Positions 14,183 to 23,500 of a stretch of 25,265 bases of DNA are shown here, piece after piece. The number at the start of each line of letters is the position of its first letter. Position 1 is the stretch's first letter. The translations under genes and the position numbers were made by a program. The stretch is from DAOVQB01 sp023128935 (GTDB taxonomy: Bacteria; Eisenbacteria; RBG-16-71-46; CAIMUX01; WJJG01). Location of the stretch: positions 1 through 25,265 of the forward strand of contig DAOVQB010000043.1 of the NCBI GenBank assembly GCA_030628905.1, given 5' to 3'. The notes under the pieces are model-generated. The model was not told the DNA's origin and ran no database searches. It saw only the letters and a program-made list of their open reading frames with translations.

Positions 14183-15736
14183 ATGCTGGTCACCGTGGAG
14201 TCCTATGCCATTTCCGGGATCCAGGCGCTTCCAGTGCAGGTGGAGGTGGATCTGGCCAGAGGCTTCCCAACACTCGTTCTGGTGGGGTTGGCCGACGCTG
14301 CTGTCAGGGAGAGCCGCGAGAGGGTTTCTTCGGCCCTGAGGAATCAGGGGCTGAAGTTCCCCGACAAGAAAATCACCGTCAATCTTGCGCCCGCTGGTGT
14401 ACCGAAAGGCGGGGTTGTCCTCGACCTGCCGATCGCAATCGGGCTCCTGGTGGCATCCGGTCAAGCTCCAGCCGAACATCTTGCGGAGTGCGCCTGGGCG
14501 GGGGAGCTGTCTCTGAACGGTACTATCCGCCCCATCTGCGGTTGCCTGTCGATGGCCTTGGCTGAGACCACCCGGCAGCGGGCCGGTCGGACGATGATTC
14601 TGCCCAAGGGCAACGGACCGGAGGCAGTCGGGGCCGGGGGAGTGCGGGTCGGGGAGGTCGGCTCGCTCAAAGAGGTTGTGCAGATTCTGTTTGATGGCCC
14701 CGGGCGCATTGCCAATTGCTGCATAGCATCCCAAGTCCCCCCGGAGAGCGATCTTCCCTTGGCCGCGGACATGGCCGATGTCAGGGGTCAGTTTGCCGCC
14801 CGCCGCGCGCTGGAGGTAGCTGCAGCGGGGGGGCACAATATCCTCTTTATCGGTTCGCCAGGCACGGGCAAGTCGATGCTCGCGGAACGCCTGGTCGGAA
14901 TCCTGCCACCCATGATACGGCAGGAGAGCCTGGAAGCCACCATGGTCCACGGTGCGGCCGGCCTGCTGCCCGCCGGCTCCGGACTCCTGGCCAAGCGACC
15001 CTTTCGCGCGCCGCATCACACGATAACGGAGGTTGGGCTCATCGGTGGTGGGCGACCACCCCGGCCAGGCGAGATCAGCTTGGCCCACCGGGGGGTTCTT
15101 TTCCTTGACGAACTGCCGGAGTTCCGCCGCCATGTTCTGGAGGGATTGCGCCAGCCGCTTGAGAGCGGGGAAGTCACGATCAGCAGGGCCGGTGTAGCGG
15201 TGTCCTTCCCGTCTCGCTTCCAGCTCGTTGCTGCCATGAACCCCTGCCCCTGTGGAAGACGGCTCGATCACCGGGGTGGCTGCCGATGTAGTCCGCAGGC
15301 GATCGATCGCTACCTCGGCCGCATCAGCGGCCCGCTCCTGGACCGGATGGATATCCATCTAGAGATGGCGCCGGTCACCTTCGCGCAGATGTCTCTGCTG
15401 CGTCCCGCGGAGGACAGCATGACGGTTCGCTCCCGAGTTCGCGCCGCCACCGAGCGCCAGAGCGCGCGCTTTCGGGACGACCCCAGGGTCTTCTTCAATG
15501 CCCAGATGGGGCTCCAGGCAATCCGCTCCCATTGCCATCTGCGCCGCCGGCCCCTCGGAATCCTGCGCATGGCAGTTGCGCGGCTGAGCCTCAGCCCCCG
15601 TGCCTTTCACCGGGTGCTGCGGATCTCACGAACGATTGCGGATCTGGCGGGTTCGGAGGAGATCGGCGAGGTGCATGTTCAGGAAGCGATCGGCTACCGG
15701 CTGCTCGATCGTGGCGTGGGATCGCCGGTTGGCTAG
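14183..15736 (+). CDS. comM: ComM/YifB family Mg-chelatase-like AAA+ ATPase
   Basis: A 517-residue protein, normal for ComM. ATG 14183 follows AGGAAGG by 3 nt; a GTG directly before it is an alternative. The N-terminal ChlI-type domain (about 1-165) opens with VESYAISGIQALPVQVEVDL and contains VNLAPAGVPKGG and LDLPIAIGLL. The AAA+ core has Walker A GSPGTGKS (224-231), RAPHHT, Walker B GVLFLDELPEF and the AAMNPCPCG block with a CRCS zinc-like cluster, then LLDRMDIHLE. A C-terminal Mg-chelatase lid (LSPRAFHRVLRISRTIADL) follows. ComM is a hexameric branch-migration helicase that extends heteroduplex during natural transformation; a direct role in DNA uptake is not implied by its presence alone. 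It lies alone between a transporter gene and the AT-rich block. Confidence 0.93.
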   Translation: MLVTVESYAISGIQALPVQVEVDLARGFPTLVLVGLADAAVRESRERVSSALRNQGLKFPDKKITVNLAPAGVPKGGVVLDLPIAIGLLVASGQAPAEHLAECAWAGELSLNGTIRPICGCLSMALAETTRQRAGRTMILPKGNGPEAVGAGGVRVGEVGSLKEVVQILFDGPGRIANCCIASQVPPESDLPLAADMADVRGQFAARRALEVAAAGGHNILFIGSPGTGKSMLAERLVGILPPMIRQESLEATMVHGAAGLLPAGSGLLAKRPFRAPHHTITEVGLIGGGRPPRPGEISLAHRGVLFLDELPEFRRHVLEGLRQPLESGEVTISRAGVAVSFPSRFQLVAAMNPCPCGRRLDHRGGCRCSPQAIDRYLGRISGPLLDRMDIHLEMAPVTFAQMSLLRPAEDSMTVRSRVRAATERQSARFRDDPRVFFNAQMGLQAIRSHCHLRRRPLGILRMAVARLSLSPRAFHRVLRISRTIADLAGSEEIGEVHVQEAIGYRLLDRGVGSPVG

Positions 15737-15816
15737 GCACCTGGGTCACGCAAGATCCCGCGGCCTGGGGTTGATCTCAGTTCGTGACCTGTGGCTGAAG
15801 GCCCACGGCTACCCGA

Positions 15817-16167
15817 TTAGGCAATTATTTCATTTATTTGCTCAATTGATGTTTCGGGATTTTCAACCTCAATCACAATCTGTTTATAATCATCATTTTG
15901 TAAATCGATGATGATTGTTTTCCCCTTATGTACAACATCCCAAAATACTTTTTCTCCATGAGCCCTGTAGGTTCCTGCTGTTATTATTCCAGGAATGTAT
16001 GTTCCTGGTGACTTCCAGCCTTTTGGCCTGGATATTTCTCCATTATTGATTCGTGCTTGCTGAACGTGAGATAGCGGGATTCGCAATTCCGACTTTAATG
16101 CCCAGAGCTTATGAGAGCCTTTTACAGAAAGGATCATGTCTTGATTATCAAATGTTATTTCTACCAT
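15817..16167 (-). CDS. PH-like domain protein in an AT-rich block
   Basis: A 116-residue protein; ATG 16167 follows GGAGG by 8 nt. The sequence resembles the small bacterial PH-like proteins that run MVEITFDNQDMILSVKGSHK, KSELRIPLSHV, then PGTYIPGIITAGTYR, EKVFWDVVHKGKTIIIDL and IVIEVENPE. Such single-domain PH folds are widespread in bacteria with no firmly known role. The gene is markedly AT-rich: 119 of 300 bases are G or C between 15841 and 16140 by hand count, against about 60% in comM next door. This suggests recent acquisition. It starts 14 bp after the methyltransferase stop on the same strand, so the two are likely co-transcribed and may have arrived together. Confidence 0.8.
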   Translation of the reverse strand: MVEITFDNQDMILSVKGSHKLWALKSELRIPLSHVQQARINNGEISRPKGWKSPGTYIPGIITAGTYRAHGEKVFWDVVHKGKTIIIDLQNDDYKQIVIEVENPETSIEQINEIIA

Positions 16168-16181
16168 TTATCTATCCTCCA

Positions 16182-17099
16182 TTATATGCTCAGCTCTGTT
16201 TGAGAGGAGTTCGCTTCGTCTTGATGTAGGGGAGCGGGAGAGTGAGGGTCTGTCTCAATGACCTCATCGCAGTTTACGAGTTCCGGCGAGAGCTTGCCCA
16301 ATCGCTTGATAATCACTCGGATGGCGTCAGGATTGGAATCGATGAGCAAGAAGTGGCGGCCATGTCTTGCCGCTGCTTCGCCAAGGGTGCCGCTTCCTGC
16401 AAAGAAGTCCATGAGCAAGTCGCCACGCTTGGAGTGAACTTTAACGATCCTCTCCAGTACCGCGAGAGGTTTCTGTGTCGCGTACCCGGTCTTTTCTTTG
16501 CTGTTCGGGCTGACAATTGTATGCCACCAGACATCGGTCGGTGTCTTTCCCCTGGCAGCCTTCTCCTTGCCGACAAGTCCTGGTGCCATGTACGGGATGC
16601 GATCCATTTCGTCAAACTCGAATGTGTAGTTATGCGCATCGCGCACGTACCAAAGGATGTTGTCGTGCTTTGCGGACCACTTTGACTTGGACCTGGCCCC
16701 ATAGTCATATGCCCAGATGATTTCACTCATGAAGCAATCGCGCCCGAAAACATCGTCGAGGAAGACCTTTGCGTAATGAACCTCCCGAAAATCGAGGTGG
16801 AGGAAGAGCGATCCAGTAGGACACAGAATCCGATGGGCTTCGGCAAGGCGGGGGCCAAGGAACTCCATGTAGTCATCATAGGCATCGGCATAGCCGCTCT
16901 TGCCAAGCTTCACGGTACGGTATCTCTTTCCTTGAAAGCCAGTTCGATCGCCTCCGGATTCGTCCTGGATCGTCTTCATGCGGAGTCGTTCTTGGCGTCG
17001 ACCGGTATTGAACGGGGGATCTACGTAGATCAGATCCACACTTGCGTCAGGCATTTCGCGAAGGATTGGGAGATTGTCCCCGAAGATGATGCGATTCAT
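16182..17099 (-). CDS. Beta-class site-specific DNA methyltransferase (orphan)
   Basis: A 305-residue protein starting MNRIIFGDNL at ATG 17099, with GAGGAG 4 nt upstream; the extra 23 residues upstream in the open frame are dropped. Motif IV, DLIYVDPPFNTG (residues 22-33), comes before motif I, LLMDFFAGSGTLGEAA (228-243). This order places it in the beta class of N6-adenine or N4-cytosine methylases. QKPLAVLERI (209-218) is the usual motif X-like helix just before motif I. The DPPF variant fits either base. No restriction endonuclease gene is beside it, so it may be a solitary methylase (epigenetic or self-protection role) or the relic of a restriction-modification unit. The neighbour is the AT-rich PH-like gene. 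Confidence 0.9.
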   Translation of the reverse strand: MNRIIFGDNLPILREMPDASVDLIYVDPPFNTGRRQERLRMKTIQDESGGDRTGFQGKRYRTVKLGKSGYADAYDDYMEFLGPRLAEAHRILCPTGSLFLHLDFREVHYAKVFLDDVFGRDCFMSEIIWAYDYGARSKSKWSAKHDNILWYVRDAHNYTFEFDEMDRIPYMAPGLVGKEKAARGKTPTDVWWHTIVSPNSKEKTGYATQKPLAVLERIVKVHSKRGDLLMDFFAGSGTLGEAAARHGRHFLLIDSNPDAIRVIIKRLGKLSPELVNCDEVIETDPHSPAPLHQDEANSSQTELSI

Positions 17100-17168
17100 G
17101 TTTCTCCTCTTCCAGCAGACTGGGGCGAGCTGAACTCCGACTCCTGGGCATCCTCCGGTCCGCTCCAT

Positions 17169-17456
17169 TTACTCGCTAGAGGACCCGTCCCCTGTCTCGC
17201 CGCCCCCGCGGAACGCAACCGGCTGCAGGGTACTGCTGTTGGGGGATGAATGCCAGAGAGGGGTGATTAGCGCCAGATCAAGGGGTTCCGTGATAAGCGG
17301 GATGTGGCTTGCTTTCTGGACGTACGCATAGGTGTCCGTACGGGTCACAATATGGGCTTCTGGGGGATGAAGGTGGCAGGTGGCGTGGGCTACGGCCTCT
17401 TTGCGCCCGTCCCTGCCATGGCTCATGCGGACCACCGAGTGGTGCTTCTCGGCCAT
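17169..17456 (-). CDS. Doubtful small ORF upstream of the methyltransferase
   Basis: A 95-residue frame rich in His and Thr (MAEKHHSVVRMSHGRDGRKE ... HIPLITEPLDLALITPLW ...), 70 bp upstream of the methyltransferase on the same strand. Codon third positions are moderately G/C-rich, as expected for a gene here. No ribosome binding site is visible before the ATG, and no family is recognised. It could be a real short gene or a decayed one. Confidence 0.3.
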   Translation of the reverse strand: MAEKHHSVVRMSHGRDGRKEAVAHATCHLHPPEAHIVTRTDTYAYVQKASHIPLITEPLDLALITPLWHSSPNSSTLQPVAFRGGGETGDGSSSE

Positions 17457-17527
17457 GAATAGGGTAGGGTTTTCAGCACCTCAGCCATTGCCGATGTGTG
17501 GAGATGCGCAGTGGCCGTCGATTGTGC

Positions 17528-17540
17528 TATAGTGTATAGT
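17528..17540 (+). promoter_or_regulatory. Candidate -10 region for the C25 peptidase gene
   Basis: Two overlapping-phase TATAGT hexamers (17528-17533 and 17535-17540) lie about 85 bp before the ATG at 17622. No good -35 is evident 17 bp upstream, so an extended -10 or another sigma factor is possible. Confidence 0.35.
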
Positions 17541-17621
17541 GTTCGTGAAATATGTCGGTAGACGGCCAGGAGAGGCCGACCCGGGCTTGCGGGAAGGCAG
17601 CCACTTCAAAGGGAGAGCACC

Positions 17622-20246
17622 ATGAGCGGGAGACCCTTCGGTTTCATAGCTGTTCTCGGACTGTTGTTTCTGGGAACGACTGCATGGGCAGGGACCTTCA
17701 TCCATCTAGGGGCGTCACAGGGGATGGATGCGGATGTTACTGTTGAAGTCCTGTCGGATGCCCCGGATGGGATTGTAGTTGAGTACAACTTGGATGGCTT
17801 CGAACTCACGCCGATGACCATCAATGGAGGGGACTACTATTCCGTAACGCTAGGGAAAGAAAGCCGCACTATGGAGGCTGGCGCTCCTGAGCTGCCCAAT
17901 GTCATTCGCAGCGTGATCATCCCGGACAACGCCCAGATGGAAGTGCGCGTTGTCTCCGCCACGTACCAGGAGTTCAGTGCGATCGACGTAATTCCCTCGA
18001 AGGGCAACCTTCCCCGAACGATCGATCCCAATAGCGTTCCCTATGAGTTCGGACCGGTCTATTCAGCGGATGAGTGGTATCCCGAGCTGGTTGCCACCCA
18101 TCGCGATCCCTATATCCTGCGCGATGTGCGAGGGATGGTCGTGGTGATCAATGCGTTTCAGTACCATCCCGGCCAGCACATGCTGCGCGTCTATGACCAC
18201 ATTGTAGTCGAGGTAGTTCCGGTCGGTCTCGGGCAGATGAATGTGATCGATCGAGCTACTCGGCCTGAGAGAGTCAACCCCGAGTTCGCCAAGCTCTATG
18301 ATGATCACTTCATCAACATGGGATCCCTGCGCTACGCGCCGATCTCGGAGATCGGGGAGATGCTGGTGATCGCCTACGACGGCTTCGTGGCCGGCATGCA
18401 GCCCCTTGTTGACTGGAAGAACCAAATGGGACTCAAGACAACCTTGGTGGCCAAATCCGAGGTGGGTACAACTGCCGGGGAATTCCAGATCTACATCCAG
18501 GATCTCTATGACACAACCGACCTGGCCTTCGTGCTGCTAGTCGGAGACCACGCTCAGATTCCTTCCCTCTACAATGATGGAGCGCCCGCCGATCCGATGT
18601 ACGCTCTTGTTGATGGAACAGATAGCTATCCCGACATCTTCATCGGCCGGCTTTCGGCTGAGACCCCGGAGCAGGTTGATCTCCAGGTCCAGAAGTTTGT
18701 CGAGTACGAGAAGCTGCCCCAGGAGGGCGCCGCTTGGTACCACAAGGGAGTTGGCATCGGTTCCGGCGAAGGCGCTGGGATTGGAGATGACGGCGAGGCG
18801 GACTGGGAGCATATCGAAAACATCAGGACCGATTTGCTGAACTTCACCTACACACAGGTCGACTCGATCTACGCCCATTGGCCCTGGCAGGCGACGTCGG
18901 CCATGGTCACCAGTGCGCTCAACAACGGCCGCAGCATCATCAACTATTGCGGCCATGGCAGTATGACCTCATGGTCAACGACCGGCTTCGGCAACAACCA
19001 TGTGGGTCAACTGGTCAACTACAACATGCTGCCTTGGATCGTCTCGGTCGCTTGCGCGAACGGCAAATTCCACGCCGGGACCTGTTTTGCCGAGGCCTGG
19101 ATGAGGGCGGCGCGCGACAGCCAGCCGACGGGTGCGGTCGGCATCTATGCCTCCTCGGTGAACATGAGCTGGGCCCCGCCGATGGCCGCACAGGACGAGA
19201 CGGTGGACTTGCTGGTAGCCGATGCGAAGCGCACCTTCGGCGCACTCTGCTTCAGCGGGTCCTGTCAGATGATGGATGAATACGGGTGGAACGGCATGTC
19301 CGAGTTCAAGAACTGGCACGTCTTTGGGGATCCCTCCCTGCGCGTTCGAAGTAACACGCCAGGGATACTTACTGTGGCGCATGAAGAGTGGATCGACCCC
19401 GAGGCGGTTACTTTCACTGTTACCGTGCCAGGCATGGAAGAGGCGCTGTGCGGTTTGAGCTTGGACGGTGAGTTCTTGGGGTCGGCCTTCACGGATGTTT
19501 CCGGCGTGGCCGAGATCCCCATTGTGGGGCAACTTCCAGAACAAGGATCTGTCACCCTGACGGTGACCTACTTCAATAGCATGCCCTACTTCGCAGAGAT
19601 CGAGGTGGGACAAGCGCTGGTCCCCGAGATGTCTGTCTCTCCCGAGTCCTTTATAGTCTATGTGCCACTGGAGGCGACCACAAAGGATACGCTCTACATC
19701 TCGAACATCGGCATGGAAGGATCGGTGCTGGAATTCAACATATGTGTGATGTCATCTTCGGTCAACCATTGGCTCGGCATGGACCCCAGCAGTGGGGAGG
19801 TTCTGAGCGATGAAACCGCTGAGGTCGAGCTCACCTTCGATACACATGGGTTCGCCGCGGGGATCTATCATGCCGAGCTTTTGATTTCCTCGAACGGTGG
19901 GCGCGCAACCGTCCCGGTGACATTGTATGCCGGCGACTATCAGGACATCGATGTCCGGAACGAAGCGAACATCCTGTCCTTGGCGCCGGCGAGTCCCAAT
20001 CCGTTCGGCGGGGCAACGACGATTGCCTTCGCACTGCCCATGTCCGAACCGGTGCGCCTGAGCGTCTACGATATGAGCGGGCGACTCGTGCGGACGTTAA
20101 TTTCCGGCCTGCAGGAAGCGGGTCCGCATCGCGTGATCTGGGATGGTCGCGATGACTGCGGCAAGGACCTGACCGGCGGTGTCTACTTCTACCGGTTGGA
20201 TTCCGAGGGGCCGACCCTCACTGGCAAGGTGATGGTCGTTCGCTAG
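17622..20246 (+). CDS. Secreted gingipain-like C25 peptidase with FlgD-Ig-type C-terminus
   Basis: An 874-residue exported protein; ATG 17622 follows GGGAGAG by 4 nt. A signal peptide (residues 1-23, ending AWA-G) precedes a propeptide-like region (about 25-240). The C25 caspase-like domain lies at about 245-575: LLVGDHAQIPS, DIFIGRLSAETPEQ, then INYCGHGS with the catalytic histidine H445 and VSVACANGKF with the catalytic cysteine C478, ending in NWHVFGDPSLRVR. An Ig-like domain (about 580-660), a second beta-sandwich of BACON type (about 668-770) and a FlgD-Ig-like domain (about 785-874: LAPASPNPF, GRLVRTL, WDGRDDCG, GGVYFYRL) complete it. It probably degrades or processes proteins outside the cell, and the C-terminal domain may direct export or surface attachment. 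The terminator at 20280-20315 ends the transcript. Confidence 0.93.
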   Translation: MSGRPFGFIAVLGLLFLGTTAWAGTFIHLGASQGMDADVTVEVLSDAPDGIVVEYNLDGFELTPMTINGGDYYSVTLGKESRTMEAGAPELPNVIRSVIIPDNAQMEVRVVSATYQEFSAIDVIPSKGNLPRTIDPNSVPYEFGPVYSADEWYPELVATHRDPYILRDVRGMVVVINAFQYHPGQHMLRVYDHIVVEVVPVGLGQMNVIDRATRPERVNPEFAKLYDDHFINMGSLRYAPISEIGEMLVIAYDGFVAGMQPLVDWKNQMGLKTTLVAKSEVGTTAGEFQIYIQDLYDTTDLAFVLLVGDHAQIPSLYNDGAPADPMYALVDGTDSYPDIFIGRLSAETPEQVDLQVQKFVEYEKLPQEGAAWYHKGVGIGSGEGAGIGDDGEADWEHIENIRTDLLNFTYTQVDSIYAHWPWQATSAMVTSALNNGRSIINYCGHGSMTSWSTTGFGNNHVGQLVNYNMLPWIVSVACANGKFHAGTCFAEAWMRAARDSQPTGAVGIYASSVNMSWAPPMAAQDETVDLLVADAKRTFGALCFSGSCQMMDEYGWNGMSEFKNWHVFGDPSLRVRSNTPGILTVAHEEWIDPEAVTFTVTVPGMEEALCGLSLDGEFLGSAFTDVSGVAEIPIVGQLPEQGSVTLTVTYFNSMPYFAEIEVGQALVPEMSVSPESFIVYVPLEATTKDTLYISNIGMEGSVLEFNICVMSSSVNHWLGMDPSSGEVLSDETAEVELTFDTHGFAAGIYHAELLISSNGGRATVPVTLYAGDYQDIDVRNEANILSLAPASPNPFGGATTIAFALPMSEPVRLSVYDMSGRLVRTLISGLQEAGPHRVIWDGRDDCGKDLTGGVYFYRLDSEGPTLTGKVMVVR

Positions 20247-20557
20247 CGTTCGCACCCGCGAAGGGTTGCTGGGTTACGCAAGGGGCTTTCCGGTTACTTG
20301 ATCGGGAGGCCCCTTCTGCATTCTCGTGGCCCGTCTGTGGGACTCGCTGAGTGTGAGACCTTCGCAAAACGCGTCTCTGCGAGGCGTGTTTTCCATCCGG
20401 GCGAGGTTTGATGCTCCCCGTGTATGTAGCGCCTCGCGCGGGACTTCCTCATAGAACTGTTAGATTTTCCCCTCAGCCAGGAATGAGAAGTGTGGGCTGA
20501 ACCGAGAGAGCAGGTCAGCCATCGCTTACAGGGCGGCTATTCGAGAGGAGGATCAAG
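20247..20557. other. Intergenic region between the two surface-protein genes
   Basis: About 310 bases holding the terminator hairpin (20280-20315) and the leader of the beta-helix gene. I see no RNA gene and no convincing promoter hexamers. TGAGAAGTGTGGGCT at 20484-20498 recurs with one change at 14134-14148 upstream of comM. GAGAGGAGG just before 20558 is the ribosome binding site. Confidence 0.5.
20280..20315 (+). terminator. Terminator-like hairpin after the C25 peptidase
   Basis: AAGGGGCTTTCC (20280-20291) pairs over 12 positions, with two G-U pairs, with GGGAGGCCCCTT (20304-20315) around a 12-nt loop. A weakly T-rich tail (CTGCATTCTCG) follows. The T-run is poor, so termination strength is uncertain. 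Confidence 0.65.
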
Positions 20558-23500
20558 ATGAGACGGTCACTTTGCGGGCTTGCGCTATTCATTATGACCG
20601 GTTTTATAACGAGCCTTGGGGCCTACGCCTCGCAGGATATTGCGCCAACCGTGGGAACCCCGGACGGCCGGGGTTCATTCCCCATTCTCTTCGAGATTGA
20701 ACTCGAGAATCCATTCAGTGTCGGTGTGGGGTTCCGCTGGACCAACTGCTCCCAGGGCGGACGCCTTTGGGTGAGCGCTGGGGATCAGCACACTGGTCAG
20801 TGCGAGTTCTACATCTATGATGAATACGGAACGCTGGTCGACCAGGTGCCCCAGGGTGCCGGGGCCATCGATTGGGGCCACCGCGACATGGCTTCCAATG
20901 GCGACTACATGTTCGGAAGTTACAGTCAGTCGATCGACGGCTACAGCGATCCGCACACTTACGATGGGTACTTCGTGGGCCCCCTGAACCCCAACCGGGC
21001 CATGGCCCATGACGGGGACTATTTCTACACCTGTGGCTTTAGTGAGCCGCTGACAAGGATGACCTGGGACGGGAATTGGGGCAGCGTTGCATCCAGCGAG
21101 ATGCTGACCGGTCCGATCGACGGGGCTTATGGGTTGGCATACGACGGGGTCGAGGACTGCCTCTGGATGAGCACCGCTGACTACAGCGGGAATTTGTACA
21201 AGTACTCGACCGATGGGTTCCTGCTGGATATTTACAGCACGGCCCCTGAATACGACATCATGGGCGGATGTACGATGGCTTTAACCGAGCAGTTCGGCTA
21301 CGTGCTGGTCGTCCTAGTGCAGTCCGATCCGGATAAGCTCGTCTTCTACGATCTGGGACACGGCTTCGCCCCGGGGCCCTGGTGGCCCTTCAATGTGATT
21401 CATGTCCGCCCGGACGGGACCGGTGACTATCCGACAATTCAGGCAGCCATCAATGCCACCACCGCGGTGTGCAACATCGTCGAGCTGGCCGACGGGGTAT
21501 ACACGGGTGACGGTAACCGCGACATCGAGTATGGCGGGCGGGACATCACCGTGCGCTCGGCGAGCGGGGATCCGAGCAGTTGCATCATAGATTGCCAGGG
21601 CAGCATGAGCAGTAATCACCGTGGGTTCTGGTTCAGTGATGGGGAGGGACCCGAGGCGGTGCTGCAGGGGGTGACGGTCAAGAATGGATACATATACAAT
21701 GGCAGAGGTGGCGGGGTGCTGGTCGGTAGCATGGGGATTGGATTCCCGCCAGAGGAAACGCCTGCACACCCCACCTTCATCAACTGCGTCTTCTCCGATA
21801 ACTCGGTCTCGGGGCTTCTCCAGACCCGGGCCGGGGGTGGGGTGGCCTGCATTTACGGATCTTCGCCTGCGTTCGATGACTGTGTGTTCGCCAATAACTC
21901 GTCCTCCGGAGTCGGCGGAGGTGGCTCAATTGGGGGCGGGCTGAGCTTTGACGGCGCCGTCATCAGCCGGGTACCCACTCTCGAGGACTGCGGCTTCTAT
22001 GAGAACACAGCCAATGCCGGTGGCGGGATGGTGATTGTCGGGGCCAAGCCCGAGCTCACGAACTGCATGTTCTCCGGCAACTCAGGTACTCAAGGTGGTG
22101 GCGTCTACGCCAATCAGTCCATGTACTCACTTGAGTACTGCACCTTCTCCGGAAACACAGTCACAGCCGGCGGGGGTGGGTTGTTCGGCTATGGCTTCAC
22201 CCCATTTCCTCCAACGATCACAAACTGCACGTTTTCCGGCAACGCAGCCTATGTGGGCGGCGCTCTGGGGTTCTCAAGCAATGGAAGGGCTAGCCTGGCG
22301 AGAACCATCATGGCCTTCAGTACTTCAGGAGATGCGGTCAACTGCGCCGCGGGCTGCAATCCGACATTCACCTGCTGCGACATCTATGGCAATGCGGGCG
22401 GTCCGGGATATGCCGGGAGCTTCATCGGCTCAAGCAACAACTTCGCCGAGTATCCCGGTTTCTGTGACGCGGGCAATGAGGACTTCACGATCCGCAGTGT
22501 GTCCCCGTGTGCGCCGGCCAATAGCCCGTGCGGCCAGCTCGTAGGCGCATGGCCAGTGGGATGCATCAACCCTATGACCTTCCTGGTTTGCCCGGATGGC
22601 ACCGGGGACTTCACTACAATCCAGGCGGCCATCGACGCGTCAGCCAGCGGTGACATACTTGAACTCTGCGATGCGACCTTCATGGGCAACGGCAACCGTG
22701 ATCTCGATTACGGCGGCCGGGCGATCACGATTCGCTCACAGAGCGGCACTGCGCAAGGCTGCGTCATCGACTGCCAGGGCACGCAGGCCAATCCGCACCG
22801 CGCGTTCTACTTCCACAGCGGCGAGGGTGCCAGCTCCGTGCTTGAGAATGTGTCGATTGTGCACGGCTATCATGATTACCGAGGCGGGGGCATATACTGC
22901 GATGGAGCCTCGCCGACGATTACCAATGTCATCTTCGATGAGAACTGGGGCTACAACGGCGGTGGCGTGGCCTGTGACGATGGAGCAACCCCCACGTTGA
23001 CCTACTGCATCTTCTCACGCAACGGGGCCATAGATGGGGGAGGCGTTGCGTGCGGGGGCAGCACATATCCATTGGTGGATTCCTGCGAGTTCTATGAGAA
23101 CACAGTCACCTATGACGCCGCGGGGCTCTGGTGCGTCAGTGCTTGGCCCACGGTCGTGAACTGCTTCTTCCACGACAACACCGCCATGGACGGAGGAGCC
23201 ATCCAGGTCCAGGGAGTTTCCAACCCCACGATCGTGGACTGCTTCTTCAAGGAGAACATCGCCCTGTCGGGTGGCGCGATCTCGACCTATGCTCTTGGGA
23301 GCCCGATTGACCACTGTACCTTCGCGGGCAACACGGCCACCGGCGGAGGGGGCGGTGGCGCGATGTACTGTGGAAACAATACCAGCCTTGTCCTGGTCAA
23401 TTGTACACTCTCAGGCAACGCGGCGACGGGTGGAGGGAGCTGCGGAGGCGGGGTATTGGTCGACTGGAACTCAAATATCGCCATGGAGAATACCATCATT

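Noticed and set aside
14147..15358. A 403-residue open frame on the minus strand
   Set aside because: It lies wholly opposite comM, whose motifs are unmistakable; the minus frame shows no family motif.
18975..19613. Minus-strand frames opposite the C25 peptidase
   Set aside because: Shadows with no recognisable product; the peptidase motifs and signal peptide fix the coding strand.
19976..20246. A flagellar hook-capping (FlgD) gene fusion
   Set aside because: The FlgD-Ig-like domain is a common C-terminal module on secreted proteins in these phyla; no flagellar context is present.
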